DNA of 64,000 nt, from the NCBI RefSeq assembly GCF_032362555.1, contig NC_083505.1:10779501-10843500 (forward strand), in the 5' to 3' direction. A model generated the notes under the pieces. It saw nothing but the letters and a program-made list of their open reading frames with translations, had not been told where the DNA came from and did no database searches. The translations under genes and the position numbers were made by a program. Position 1 is the first letter of the stretch; each line of letters opens with the position of its first letter. This document shows, one piece after another, positions 35,736 through 54,300 of the stretch. This stretch comes from Amyelois transitella. Taxonomy: Eukaryota; Arthropoda; Insecta; Lepidoptera; Pyralidae.

Positions 35736-36799
35736 TTCAGTAGATCAGAACAAGCTTTTATCTCTGATATTATCATTTTATTCTATTAAAGAATAGGGTT
35801 ACAGAATTACATAGATCTGATTTGTAAGGTCGGATAGATAAATATAAGTTACTTTTGTACTTCCAATTCTACGAAAATAAGTTTATCTATCCAAACCCGA
35901 GATCAAAAAAACTGTTAGACAACAAGATGATAAAATAAAAAAAGATATATTTCATTTGTTATCATAACATATCACCATCGCATTAACCACACTCGTTTAA
36001 TGGTGAAACATAGAGAACTTGAAGACTCGGCACTCGGACTTCCTACGGGGGATAACTTAATTCAAGCTACTGCCGTATAAACCTTAAATAAAGCTGGCAG
36101 CATTGTTTATGTAATTCAGTTATATCTATAGCTAAATGTAGATATAAATAAATCAAATCATCATGGAATTATTACAGCTAGGAACAAATTTATTTCTTTG
36201 CGAATAACTGCATCAAAATCTGTTATTTAAATGATCCAAAGACATAACAGTAGATAAAAAAATACTATATTTACAACTTGTCACTATTTAAATCAAATTT
36301 TAATCATTAAGCCATACAGCTGTGAAGGTTATGTTTCAGTTTGTCTGTATATTTAAGTTTTCATCTTCCACATTCTTGTTTGTGTTCTTGCTAAAAAACC
36401 AAAAAAGTCGTCATGGAAAGCTTAAAAAATTCAAGTACAACGGCACAAACGCAAATAATTAAGGTAAAAGCAGGCTATTAGAAAAACTGTTAATTATAAA
36501 ACAGAAAAATATATATCCGTAATAAAGTCGTGAGAGACTCCCACGACGGCGAACTATTCTTGTAGACCCACGAATAATGATGCCTCTATTGTGCCAGCAG
36601 GAAGTCATTTATCTAACATCAGAATATGAGTGTTTAGAGCAATTTCGTGTCTGATTTCTCATCCTAAAGTGTGCAATTTTGGGTGACGAGCGCGGCTACT
36701 GGCGTGTCAACAAACCCGAACGATGATTTGACGTTTTATAAGATCTTCCCTTGTGAGCTTGAATCTTCGCGTTAATGTCTTTTTGATAGTCATTCAATA

Positions 36800-37265
36800 A
36801 TACTACGTGTGGATTTCCATGAACAGACAGCGAATAAAATAGAACAGCCTAAAGAAGAATCGCAAACCCCTTGGTTGTGCCCCCAGAATTTTCAAAATTA
36901 TGAGCAGATTAGAGAATGTTCTGATGTGAAAGAAAATGTAGTTACAGGAATAGAAAAGGGTATGTTAAAATGGTTTGGTCATGTGGAGAGGATGAATAAA
37001 AGCAGGTTGACTAAGCAGATATACAAGGAGAGTGTGGAGGGAAAGGTCGGAGTGGGAAGGCCTAGTCGAACGTATCTTGATCAAATTAAGGACGCCCTGG
37101 CAAAGGGTCAGGTCAAGTACTCGCCTACTCAGTACTCGAAACCTTCGAGCTTGCATGAAGAGTTATGAATGTGGATGAGGCGAAGGAAGTATGCAGAGAT
37201 CGTGGCAAAGAGTGGAAAGATGTAGTCTCTGCCTACCCTTCCGGGTAAAAGGCGTGATTTTATGT
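36800..37265 (+). mobile_element. LINE 3'-end fragment, copy 2 (longer, frame-broken)
   Basis: This reaches further upstream than the copy at 6733. It includes a KWFGHVERM block, typical of the C-terminal region of insect LINE polymerases, then GRPSRTYLDQIKDALAKGQ. The frame breaks near 37120, and the downstream MNVDEAKE region continues in another frame. It ends with GGCGTGATTTTATG at about 37252-37265 but lacks the long TATG tail. Confidence 0.7.
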
Positions 37266-37678
37266 CATCATTTCTATCTTAGTTAAGGCGTCTCCTACTT
37301 GGTATCAAATTTAAAATTTATTTTCTTATAACAAATAGCATCTCTTCGCCACATAACCATTAAGTATATTGCAAGCCACTAGATTGTTAATAATTGGGTG
37401 ATTTCTTTCTTCGAGCCACTGAACAATGGTCGCATAGCTTCTAGCAATCAAAGACTCATTAAAGAAATTGTTTTCCTGAACATCATGTAATTAACTATTA
37501 AGAATTGTCTTTTAAATAATATCATTCTATTTGCAAACGCTAAGGTATTTATTATATGTTATGTAATTCTTCACGACATTGTGATTAGACGAAGTAAACG
37601 TGGCTGTTAGATGCTGTGGTAGATATTGTATTATTATGCAACTGCAAATATTATCTACAAATCTAAATCTAAAATTTA

Positions 37679-37726
37679 AAAAAATATATATAGAAGCGGA
37701 TGGGCCTCTATATATATATTTTTAAT
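37679..37726. repeat. AT-rich hairpin
   Basis: About 13-15 bp of A/T-rich complementary arms (37679-37692 and 37708-37723) flank a GC-containing loop. It may be a cruciform-prone spot or a tiny foldback element. Confidence 0.5.
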
Positions 37727-38044
37727 TTAATCATCATACGTTTATTTATTACATTAATCTATATTTTTAAAATTCTTAGTTAAAATTTATGAAAAAAATC
37801 ACAAAACTGAGTATTAATCTAATTAATAAATTAGGCTATTATCTTAATACTAAGTAAGTAACTTCCTGTTGCTAAGTTTTCCTTTACCGTATTTATTTCC
37901 CATGGACACTTGAAATTATTCAAAGTTAAGGTGACGAGGTAAAGAACTTTTTAATTTCACAGATTTTTAGATCGTATAACTCAGTTTTAAGTATTTTCAT
38001 TTGTAATGATTGTAAAATTGGGCTTAAGAAATCCATAGTCATTT

Positions 38045-38240
38045 GACCATGGATCCTGGATTGGGTGAGTCAGGTTTTTCACGAAACGTCATCCGTCTGA
38101 CCTCCGCAACCTTTGCAAGGGAACCTAATCCGTATTGGATCGATCATAGTTACAAATTAATTGGCCTGAATGTGCAGGTTTCCTCACCGTAAGGGCATCG
38201 GTTAGTATTCAAAGTAATATACATAACTTCGAAAATAAAC
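38045..38240 (-). repeat. Interspersed repeat family B, copy 2
   Basis: On the plus strand it reads GACCATGGATCCTGGATTGG, TGACCTCCGCAACCTTTGCA, TGAATGTGCAGGTTTCCTCA and GGGCATCGGTTAGTATTC. The match to the copy at 41987 is clear over about 180 bases. I cannot name the family; its reverse frame often gives chance peptides such as RENIVRKPAHSG. Confidence 0.7.
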
Positions 38241-39039
38241 AATGGTAGGTACATAGCCGGCTACATTTGCGCCACACGCATTTTACCTCAATATGTAGCT
38301 TGGTGCTGAATAAAATGCAGATGTAAATAGAGGTTTTATCATCATCAAATTTACGCCTTAATATATAAAGATGTTCAAATTAAATAATAATAAAAAAAAA
38401 AAAAAAAAAATTAGCTTTCAGATTGGGCTGGTGGCGAAGAAATGTTAAGGATAGTTTGCGCCACCGGCTTATTCCGCACAGACTGTAAGTCCATCGAGAG
38501 AAAGGCTTAGGAATTTAAGATTTTAGAAGAAGCCTAGCAAGCAAGCCAAATCACCAAAACCTTCAAATTCCAATTCTATTATGAAAGTCTCCATAATGAC
38601 GATGCCTTCGATTTTTGTCGGGAAAAGACCTGTAAACGACTTAATTAAAGACGTGTGACCTGTGTATTATTAAGGAAACTATTACAATTAAGTACGAATT
38701 TGTTCTTTATCTATACGAACCGCGCTACGTATTCTTTAGACAATCATACTTGCGTCATACATACGGTATAATTGCCTTCTTACATGATCTCTCATTCAAG
38801 TAGAGGAAATACAAGACTTAATCGCAGTCAGAGGTATTAATCTTCTTGTCGCGCGATATCACTTAAGAAATATGTTTTAATATTGTCTCGAAGATTAAAA
38901 CAGTAGCTCTTATTCATTAAAGAAGATCGTAGAATTTTGAAGTCTGACTAGGTGTACCGAAATTGTAAAACTACATATATAGGAAATGTGAATGAAAACT
39001 CATATCAATAAAATCAAGATCGATCATTATATTCAACAA

Positions 39040-39165
39040 GACAAGCTGTTCAAAGCATTGGTAGAGGGCAAAAAAAGGGAAAAAAGAGGAAGCCCCAGAA
39101 TAAGACATCTTACAGACTTACCAACAGCAAAAGACAGAAGAGATTCCGTTAGCAAAAGCTAGATC
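39040..39165 (+). mobile_element. Probable LINE coding remnant
   Basis: A short open stretch encodes KLFKALVEGKKREKRGSPR, similar in style to the basic C-terminal region of insect endonuclease/reverse-transcriptase proteins (G-K-R-x-R-G-x-P-R). The surroundings are decayed and boundaries are unclear. Confidence 0.35.
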
Positions 39166-40957
39166 ATAAAAATAAGGTAATGAATAAAAAGTAAAATTTA
39201 TGAATGTTGAGACCAACTCTTGACCAACGCAAGTTACAGTTGCGTTATGTTGAAATATACTGTAACCTATTTGATTAAATAGTTTACGGTTTCACAAAAT
39301 GACAATCAATAATAGTCACCTAAAATCACTTACTTACCTTTGCATGTTCTGAATCCTTCTGACTGCTGCGGGATTTGGCGTCCGCTTTCCGACATTTTTA
39401 TCCACTGTTTATACTAACTGTAGCGTTTTCTGATAATTAGCCAACATATCACTTCTAACGACGACGTAGCCACCTAAAATGTAATCTTCAATATCAAATA
39501 CCCGACTGAAATTGGGGTAGTTTTCATTCCCACGGTCGGAGATGACATGTTGGAAAACACGGCCCGCTTGACTTTCCCACACTCTGCATATCTCAACTCC
39601 ATATATCAAGTGGCGAATAAAAAGTAGACAATGATTCAATTGTGTGCACATAGCTTCTCACAGCCCTCGCTAGATTTAATCATTCGCTTAATTAGTGCAG
39701 GTAAATGACCAATAACTGTTCCGGGTGTATCCGGCCGGATGTCAGAAGAAAATCGTCTATATTCATTGATTACCATCAGAAGGATGTGGGAGATCCTGCT
39801 GGGAAAACAATGAATTTTTTTCTCAAGATCATGAATGAATCGTTACGTGGAGACTGGCGTCATTAATTCTGTTCCACGTCACTTATAACTGATGCAGTCA
39901 CGCAATACGTGCAAAGTGGAGATGATAGTAAGGCGGGGAGTGTACATTTGCTTTTAAATTCCATTTTCAGAAAAACATTTAACTTAATTATAAATAACAT
40001 CCAAGTCACGTAATTTCACGGAATATAAGTCATTACCATGGGATTCCACACCACTAATTAATAAGCGATTAACAAACTGAACTTGAAACTTTCAAATTAT
40101 GTGACTGCTGACTTTGTTCAGAAACCATAATAGCAAAGTAAGTAACTGCCAATCGGCCAACCAATCATACCGGCCATACATAACAAAATTTTGGTGTTAA
40201 AGAAAAAGCTGACAAACCTATACCATGCTGTCGATGCTAAATAAGGTGTCGAAAGTAAAACGAACTCTTATCAGCATCAAATTTATTCACTCTTACGAGT
40301 CATCAAAGACTGCTTGCAAGCAGCATTGACTGGTGCGGCCAAAACCAACATCAAAGCCTTGATGTAAATGTTAGAAGAAAAAGAATTTTGTCCAGAGGAG
40401 GATAAGGAGAAGATAGATTCTCAAAAATGCGCTAAGTATGGCCCGCCACCTTAAACACCACGGCCCATAATAAGTAGCAAAAAGCACCTACTAATAAAAA
40501 CGAATTTCTTGCGACACTATCTTAGATACAAATAAAAAATAATGCTGCATACCTGTTGATGTGGTCAGCACCTGTGAACACACAAGCAAAAAAGAAAGAA
40601 AACGAATATTGTTAAAGATTTTTGTTACATTTTCGTGATTCATTCCAAGATTTGCTCTTATATTAATAAAAATCATCCCAAAATGGTCAACTAAAGCAAG
40701 ATTAGTAGCTTAGCTCTCCTTATTTTCTTTATGATCTTTCTAGTATATTTTATCTTAGTACTTTGGCCATTGGGGCGCAAAGTTCAACCACCCGTATCGA
40801 ACTCAAGCTCATGAGAACATGTGTTTTTTTATTGTAAAAAATACTCACTTGAACGTTTATATTATAACTTAATTTTTCAGTGTTTTTGTCAATTACTCCA
40901 GTTATTTGAAACACAGACTGAATTGCATCAGATGGTTAATTATGTCAGTGTTTTATA

Positions 40958-41141
40958 TCACTACATAGTATAAAACAAAGTCGCTATTTTAGTCTGTTTG
41001 TCTGTATGCTTAAATCTTTAAAATTACGCAACGGATTTTGATGCGGTTTTTTGTAACAGGTAGAGTGATTCAAAAGGAAGGTTTTTATGTATAATAACAT
41101 TTATAATTTTGCACCCGTGCGAAGCCGGGGCGGGTCGCTAG
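40958..41141 (+). mobile_element. 184-bp non-autonomous mini-Helitron
   Basis: It begins with TC and ends in CTAG, and lies between A (40957) and T (41142), matching Helitron insertion into AT. About 3 bases before CTAG is a GC hairpin, ACCCG at 41113-41117 with CGGGT at 41131-41135. The GTGCGAAGCCGGGGCGGGTC block is a very common 3' end among butterfly and moth repeats. There is no coding capacity. Confidence 0.65.
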
Positions 41142-41169
41142 TGTATAATAATATAGTAAATCTGTATCA

Positions 41170-41440
41170 TGTATGCCGTCTGGTTCCAGCACCAATAAAC
41201 AAAAGAATAGGACCATCTCATCTCTTTCCCATGGATGTTGTAAAGGGCGACTAAGGGATACGCTTATTAACTTGAGATATTTTTTTAGGCGATGGGCTAG
41301 AAACCTGTCACTATTTGGATTTCAACTCTATCATTAAGCCAAACAGCTGAACGTGGCCTATCAGTCATTTCGAGACTGTTGGCTCTGTCTACCTTACAAG
41401 GGATAAAGATGTGATTATATGTATGTATGTATGTATATAT
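41170..41440 (+). repeat. SINE-like family A, full-length copy
   Basis: Best copy in the window, about 270 bp. It begins near GCCGTCTGGTTCCAGCACC, continues AAAAGAATAGGACC, AAAGGGCGACTAAGGGATAC, GGCGATGGGCTAGAAACCTG, GACTGTTGGCTCTGTCTACC and GGGATAAAGATGTGATTATA, and ends in (TATG)n. Its 3' end resembles that of the LINE fragments at 6733 and 36800. Confidence 0.75.
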
Positions 41441-41986
41441 GTCATGTAGGTAATCCGTTATCAAGGTACGTTAAACTGCTCTACGTTAAATTCTCGAATA
41501 TGTGTTATTCAAAACCTATCGTGGGGTTGATTTGATGATTACGGTTAAGAAGTGGACTCGTGCCTACCAATCACTTTAGCTGATTGCCGTTCGCTGTTAG
41601 TTACAACTTATTACACTCACTGCAGCAAGTTGCTGCAATGTAAATGAGGATTTTGTGGAAGATTGCGAAGGACCATATTTTGCCCTCTAGGCAACCAAAG
41701 TCACGGTAGCAAATATTGAATTGCATATTGATTAAACGACAAAGATAGTCAACAGGATACGGGGAAGTCCAATTATCAGCGGTACTTAACTGTTTTTCAT
41801 TCAATATCGCGATTATAACCCCACCATGCTACTATTATGTCCACGCCAAACTATTACGTAGTTAGGGCGTCACTCATCGCATGTGGGAAATTATACGCTT
41901 GTTTTTGAACTAATGTCTATTCTATTCTAACGTAGCAAACCTGCTAGTGTTGTCTCATGATGGCATGTTGAACGTGTGTTGTATAG

Positions 41987-42236
41987 TCTTCTTCCTCCTG
42001 GATTTAGTCCCTGTTGCATCCTCACTACTATGGAGAGGATTGACTGCCTTTGACCATGGATCCTGAATTGGGCGTGTCAGGTTTTGAAATGAAGCGATTC
42101 CCATCTGACCTCCGCAACCTTTGCAGGTAAATCTGATACGTATGGATCGATCATGGTTACACATCCAGTTACCTGAATGTGCAGGTTTCCTCACGATGTT
42201 TTCCCTCACCGTAAGAGCATCGGTTGTACAGTATGT
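41987..42236 (-). repeat. Interspersed repeat family B, copy 3 (longest)
   Basis: Includes additional sequence at the plus-strand left end (CTTCCTCCTGGATTTAGTCC, TTGCATCCTCACTAC) before the shared GACCATGGATCCTGAATTGG core and the final CGTAAGAGCATCGGTTG. An 84-codon reverse ORF here is part of the repeat and not a host gene. Confidence 0.7.
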
Positions 42237-45200
42237 TGTAGAGTATCTCGTTGTTATCCTTCTTCGGTAGGTCGTTTCCTAGGGAGAAGTCTGGGACCGC
42301 TTATAACCACCTACTACTATAACCACCATGCAATGTACCTACTTGTTGACAAGAAAATAATATGCACTTATTAATTTAACGGTTCTATTGAGCAGTAGTT
42401 AGAACATGTCGAGTTCAAGTCTATAGAATTACGGATATGAAGACACATAAGACAGGAAAAAGTGGAAAAACGGACCCCAGATATCAAATCTTAACGATAG
42501 TGTCATAGATTAAGATTTTTTTTTTCGCTTACGCTTGTTTTGAATTGGAACCATACATAAAAGAGAGAGAGAGAGAGAGAAAATATCAATACTTATTAAT
42601 GTAACTTAAATGAAGCTCGCAAAGGCTGTTGCACCAACGAGCAATGTCAAAACCATCTGTCATGTTCACGTCGAGCAGCTATCTGTTACCGATGCACCGA
42701 ACCAATTTGCATGCCCCAAGACGGATGCATCCGGGTTCGATCCCACATTTCATATTTATTGCCCCGTTTGTTTTTCTAAATCTCGGCCGCGAACAATGGC
42801 GGATGGTTATAAACTTGTGATAATTATCTGAGGTCAGAGCCAGCGTTGCAGAACGGTATGTGGGGGAAGACACTTGTTATTATCATGTGAAGACTTTTTG
42901 AAGACGTTCCCACACTGAACTGATTCGGCGATTAACACTGATTCATAATTAGTTAATTGCACTTGACCCCGCTTTAATTAGACAATGAGAATCAAATTAA
43001 TCAGATCCGCGTTAACTCAAATCCGTGGCTGTGGGAATCTTTGCGGTTAAGTTATATGTCTTAGGAAATTAAGAGGTAATTTTTGACGACGAAATATTTC
43101 AGACTATACAAAATTCAAAATAGTTTTTTATTATTATTATGGGACACTTCATAATTGTCATATCTATTGGTATCACAATATTGGTTGACGTCATATATCT
43201 ATATCAAATTAATATAAAAAATTAACTCCACATTGGCTAGTATAAAATCTAAACATAACTGTTTCCTTGTAGTAGCTTTATCAATAAACATATTACGTTT
43301 TCAATTATATAGCTTTATAGTACTATATTTATTCTGTAAGTTACTTTATTAACTAACTTTATTTACAGTGTGGAAGGTTTACAATGAAAGATGTAATTTA
43401 TTTGAATTCGGTTTTATTAAAAATATTCATTATCTCAAATCACTGTTCGTTCCATAATTACATGTCATGTCTCAACAAAATGTTGTCTCACGTCCATTCG
43501 TGTGTAGAAACATCGTGTAAAATGATATAAACAGTAGTTTTTTTTACACTTACAGTCAAACCAATTGACGACGCTCCCCTAGTACATACTTGTACCGGGA
43601 TTTAATACTTATTTCTTCGTAATACTGTACAATACCAATTCCATAACTTTTTAAACTTTTAATTCAACGTTTCGCTACAAAAATATTGATATCTTTTGTA
43701 CTTCTCATTACACTTTCCACATGGAATGTTCGAAATCACACTTTTATTAAAATACACAAATTCAATGTCAGTTATAAATTCTCCATATGATTATTCAAAT
43801 AAAATAAATAGAATTTTAAATCCAAAATTTAAAACAATGTTTAGTGTACTATGGACTATAACTAGCTGCTTATCTAAGTTGTTCGAATCTCCATCATAAA
43901 TATACATACGTACATTAACACAATGGTTCAAATCCGGCCCACAGGACCAGAATTAAGCAAAACTGCAAGCAAATGCTGAACTTATAGGAAAAATAAGGGG
44001 TATTGCTAAACAAATTGACACGCATTTCAAAATATCTGAGATATACAACCCCATTTGGCTTATTTGGCTTTCGACTTATTAAATAGGCTATTTGACAGTG
44101 TGAGCTGTTTGTTACATATGAAAGCTAATGAGGTTTTTGAAGTACACCAGCAACAGCAAAGTAAAAAGTTCAATAATAGGTATTAATAAAAAAAGAAAGG
44201 GTTTATTAAGAAAGTTGATAATTTTAACACTATGTACTATCACGCAAATGACGTCACTCTTTAGTAGGTCAAATCTATAAAAAAATAATGTGTAACGATA
44301 GTCTCAGTAAAAAAGTTTTTGAAGGTTTACTACTTTTGATTACCGAATAACCAACATTGTTCCATTAAAACTATTGGCACCACAAATAAAAAACAGAAGT
44401 TTTAGGTACAGTCAAATAGCCTACTGTTAAAAACTCTTACCTCTCTAAATAATGTACAGATTAAATCTTAAATCACGCATAAACAATCTCTTCATAGTTC
44501 AATTCCTCAACCCAATATTACAATACTACTTAAATTAAATTGAAATCAAATATAAACACGATGACTTGTCATGGATTATAAGCTATTTGGCCCCGAAGAA
44601 ACGAATCTAAGAGGTGAAGAGATCCTTTTCCTTGACAAAAATGATTCTAAGATCTCGACAAGATAGACTACATACATATGAACATAATCTCTTTATAGCA
44701 ATTGTGCTCTATGGTACACTATGATATAACTAAGGGAAACGTTACAGAAAACCCTGTTATGATTATATATAAATTTAAAAAATACGTCGTTGAGAAATAT
44801 ATCTCGTATACACTTATTTTATGACTTTTATTAGTTGCTGCTTCCGCCTGTTCTGTTTTTACACTTTGAGCACTCAATCCACTTGGACCACTCGTCCAAG
44901 TTAGGAAAATACAGATTTTGATTGATTTGATGTAGTAGTTAATAATTTCATGTGGTTTTTGATGAAAGTGGTATTTAAAGGCAAATATTTAAGTGTGCTT
45001 AGTCTCTACGAGACTTAACATTTACCCGTGACTTGACAAAATCTTATTTTAGGCGTATGGTATGTTACAGAAATAATCATCTGAATACATACAATGTCAC
45101 AATTTTAATACATTAAATAGAAATTATAGGGTAGACATATTTTGTGAACACCCCAAAATATGTTTGTATCGCTTTGCGATGTGCCTTGTAGAAAACAATA

Positions 45201-45619
45201 GACTCTCGGATAGATGCTAACTACCACTAAATACCAATGGCTCGAAAACTTGTCACCTAATTCAACATGGCGTAACTGTTGCGATTGAATACGTAAAATA
45301 TCGTGATCAAAACTATTAAGAGCTACAAACCAGATGACAAAATTTGACAGAACAAAGGCTTGATCTATTGGTGCCTCTAATTGATTCTTACAAATTGAGT
45401 AATCAACGTTACTAGTTGTATTCAACGTAGAGTAATCAACGTTACAAAAGTAATCAGTATAACCAGATAGCTAAGTATACCAATTAAAGTGTAATCACAA
45501 CGTCACGCCACGTCGAAACGTACAATTAGGCACTGAAACTAATTGTCAAAACACTCACCGCACTCAAATGTCTTACTGTTTCACTGCAGACTGTGTTCCT
45601 CCAGCCTGCAGTCCATTGG

Positions 45620-51397
<5,778 letters not shown>

Positions 51398-54300
51398 ATG
51401 GGAGTCACTGGACTGTGGAGACTGATCGAGCCCGCCGGCAAGCCTGTGCCAGTGGAGACTTTAGAAAACAAGGTTTTAGCCGTGGGTATGTGAATAAAAG
51501 AATGTTGAATTATGTTGTACTTGAGAATGTTTTGGTTGCTAAGTTTTGCTCATAATTCACATCTTGTTTGATCAACAGATATTTCAATATGGTTGCATCA
51601 GATGGTGAAAGGTTACCAGGATGCAAAAGGTGCTCCTTTGCCAAATGCTCACTTGATGGGGCTATTCCAACGTCTCTGCAAATTGCTATACTTTCGAGTT
51701 AAACCTGTATTTGTTTTTGATGGTGGATTTCCTGAGCTGAAAAGAGAGACAATTGTAATATGCTCTCCTTATTTTTTGATGTATACCTATGTGACATAGA
51801 TATAATATTTAAGTACTATCTCTTTCCAGGCTAAGAGACAAGATAACAAAAACAAATACAACTCTGAATCTGAAAGGATCAAGCGGGAGTTGGCTCTCAT
51901 ACTTAGTAAAAAAACAGCTATAAGCAGTTTACTTGGCAAGCAAATATCTCCAAAAAGCACAGCAAAAAATGCAGCCGGCACAAGCAAAGCCGAAGATGAT
52001 ATATTTAAATTACCAGCCTTACCCGCTAGAGATGAAAGTGAATCAGAGTAAATATTTTATTTTGGGTCTTACTTTTGCTCCTGAACAAAAGTCCCAGTTA
52101 CATCCTCACCACTCTGAAGAGAAGCCTGTGGATAAGCCCTTGGCTTTGGGTCTTGGATTGGGTGTGCCAGGTTTTTACAAGAAATGACTCCCATCTAACC
52201 TCCACAACCTATGCAGGGGAACTAAATGCATTATGGTTACACATTTAGTTGCCCAAATGTGCCGGTTTCCTCACAATGTTTTCCCTCACCATAAGAACAT
52301 GAGTTAGTATTCAAAGTTATACATACATACATACATTAAATCACGCCTCTTTCCCGGAGGGGTAGGCAGAGAGTACCTCTTTCCACTTGCCACGATCTCT
52401 GCATATTTCCTTTGCTTCATCCACATTTATAACTCTCTTCATTCATTCAAAGTTATGTACATACATAAATTCGAACAAAATCATTCGTACGTGGCAGAGA
52501 TTGAATACGCAACAGCCATTTTTAATTCCAGCATTGAAGGCTCAATATTTAATATTTAATTTTTGATATAATGGCAAAATTTAAATGTGGAAATTTTTAG
52601 GTCTGAAGATGAAGACAGTTCCAGCAGTTCAATCATTGATTTACACTCAATTGATGTTGAATCAGATAACTTTAAACAACTACCTGTCAAAGAAAAGTAT
52701 AACTTACTTATAGATTTAAAAGAAACAAGGAAAATGAATTCTTGGGGAAAGCTGCATGAGCTGCCTAAAAAAAGTGATAACTTTTCCGATTTTCAAGTAT
52801 GTGTTGGTAAAAAAATCGTTCAAAAGAAAATTAAGTACCACAGGTTACTTACAAACGTTAAATTTCCAGTTGCAGCGACTATTGAAACGGCGGAAAGTTC
52901 AAGAATGCTTAGAAGAAACAGAAAAAGAGATGGGTGATGGTGGCATGTCTTTAAATGATATAGAATCCCTGTTAAATGAAGAAGGAATAGATACTAAAAT
53001 TGATGCTCTTCCAACTAGAAGAATTGCCTCTAACAATACTACACGTTTTGTATTAATTAATAATGTAAAACAGGCTTTAGAAAATGCTAAAAAGAAAAAA
53101 CTAGAGGCAGTTTCTGAAATGATGGAAAAACATGAAACGAAAATTGAGAAATCTGAGGAATTACAAGACAATCATGAAACTAAAATTGAAAAATTTGATG
53201 AATTAGAAGATGATTTACAAAAAGCTATAAAGATGTCTTTAGAATGTGTTGATGATCAGGATACAAATGCCCAGACTTCTAAAGATCTTGATTCAAGTGC
53301 TTATACATCTAAAACAGATGATTCCTGGACATCTAACTTAAGCGACTCTGATAATTATCATTATGATTCAGAGGAAGAGGATGGATTTGAGCAGCCAGAT
53401 ATGACCTCAGCCAAAGCTTATATTATGCAATACAGTGACTTCACACATAAAGCAATTGATCAGATTGTAAGCTCTGAGAATAAATACAACAAAAATAAAC
53501 AAAAAGATCAAAGAGTGGATGGGATTATCGATGAACTTAACAAAGAAAAATCAATAATTACCGAAGAGGTAGAACTATCGTCGGGGGATGAAGAAGTTAC
53601 AGAGAATGATAATCAATTCAATATATTACCAAAAATAGAAACACTTTCATCTGATGAAGACTCAGTTCATATTAAAACTAACGAAGCTACACAGATGTCA
53701 GTAATGTTTATTGAGAATCCTACACAAGAAATTGTATGTCTTGATACAAGTTTAGAAGATAACACTGAAGAATATTTATCTTTTACAAAACATCCCAATA
53801 AAACATCTGAATCTAGTGAAACTGATGATGAATTCGAAGATGTGCCTGAAACAGTAAAAACCACTAGCAAAACTGTTGTAGAACTTACTTTGAACATGGG
53901 TTCGAAACCAGAAGACGACATTTTCGCAGATGTATTTACAAATTCTAAATATGATCCAAATGTAAAGTCCAAGCCTAATAATTCTAATAACGCAAGTCCA
54001 GTTATTAAAAAAATCTTGGATGATGATGCAATAAGTAAATTAAAAGATGTAGAGAATAATGACAATTCTGAAATAGATACAAGAAACAGCGAAATTCAGG
54101 CTATCAACTCCACAATATCAAAATATGTTCATTTTTCTCATATTGAACGCGAAATTAAAACTTTGAATGAACATGTCAATGCTCCGAAAGTGTGTGACAA
54201 TGCTGATGAAATAATTGATGAAAGTGTCCATGATAAAAAAGAGATAATTAATACTAAAGCAGTTATAAGCAGTACAGAAAATGAAATGGTTCATAATATT

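Larger units (their letters stand above)
34461..45619. other. Convergent intergenic region, repeat-rich
   Basis: This lies between the 3' ends of myosin VIIa (+) and Su(H) (-). Apart from the hydrophobic ORF at 34896-35270 it holds SINE-like copies (35640-35735, 36275-36335, 38045-38225, 41170-41440, 41987-42236), LINE fragments (36800-37265, about 39040-39165), a mini-Helitron (40958-41141), an A-tract at 38390-38410, an AT hairpin at 37679-37726 and a GA microsatellite near 42563. Part of 43000-45619 is probably Su(H) 3' UTR, but no single poly(A) signal can be chosen. Confidence 0.5.

Noticed and set aside
41955-42209. 84-codon minus-strand frame with Cys residues
   Set aside because: Falls entirely within interspersed repeat family B, whose other copies are frame-broken.
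42725-42760. tRNA-like B box (GGGTTCGATCCCAC), also GGTTCAAATCC near 43924 and GGTTCGATCC near 9140
   Set aside because: No matching A box at the right distance, no acceptor stem and no anticodon arm could be built by eye.
45105-45425. 106-codon minus-strand open frame just downstream of Su(H)
   Set aside because: No recognisable motifs; lies in probable Su(H) 3' UTR.
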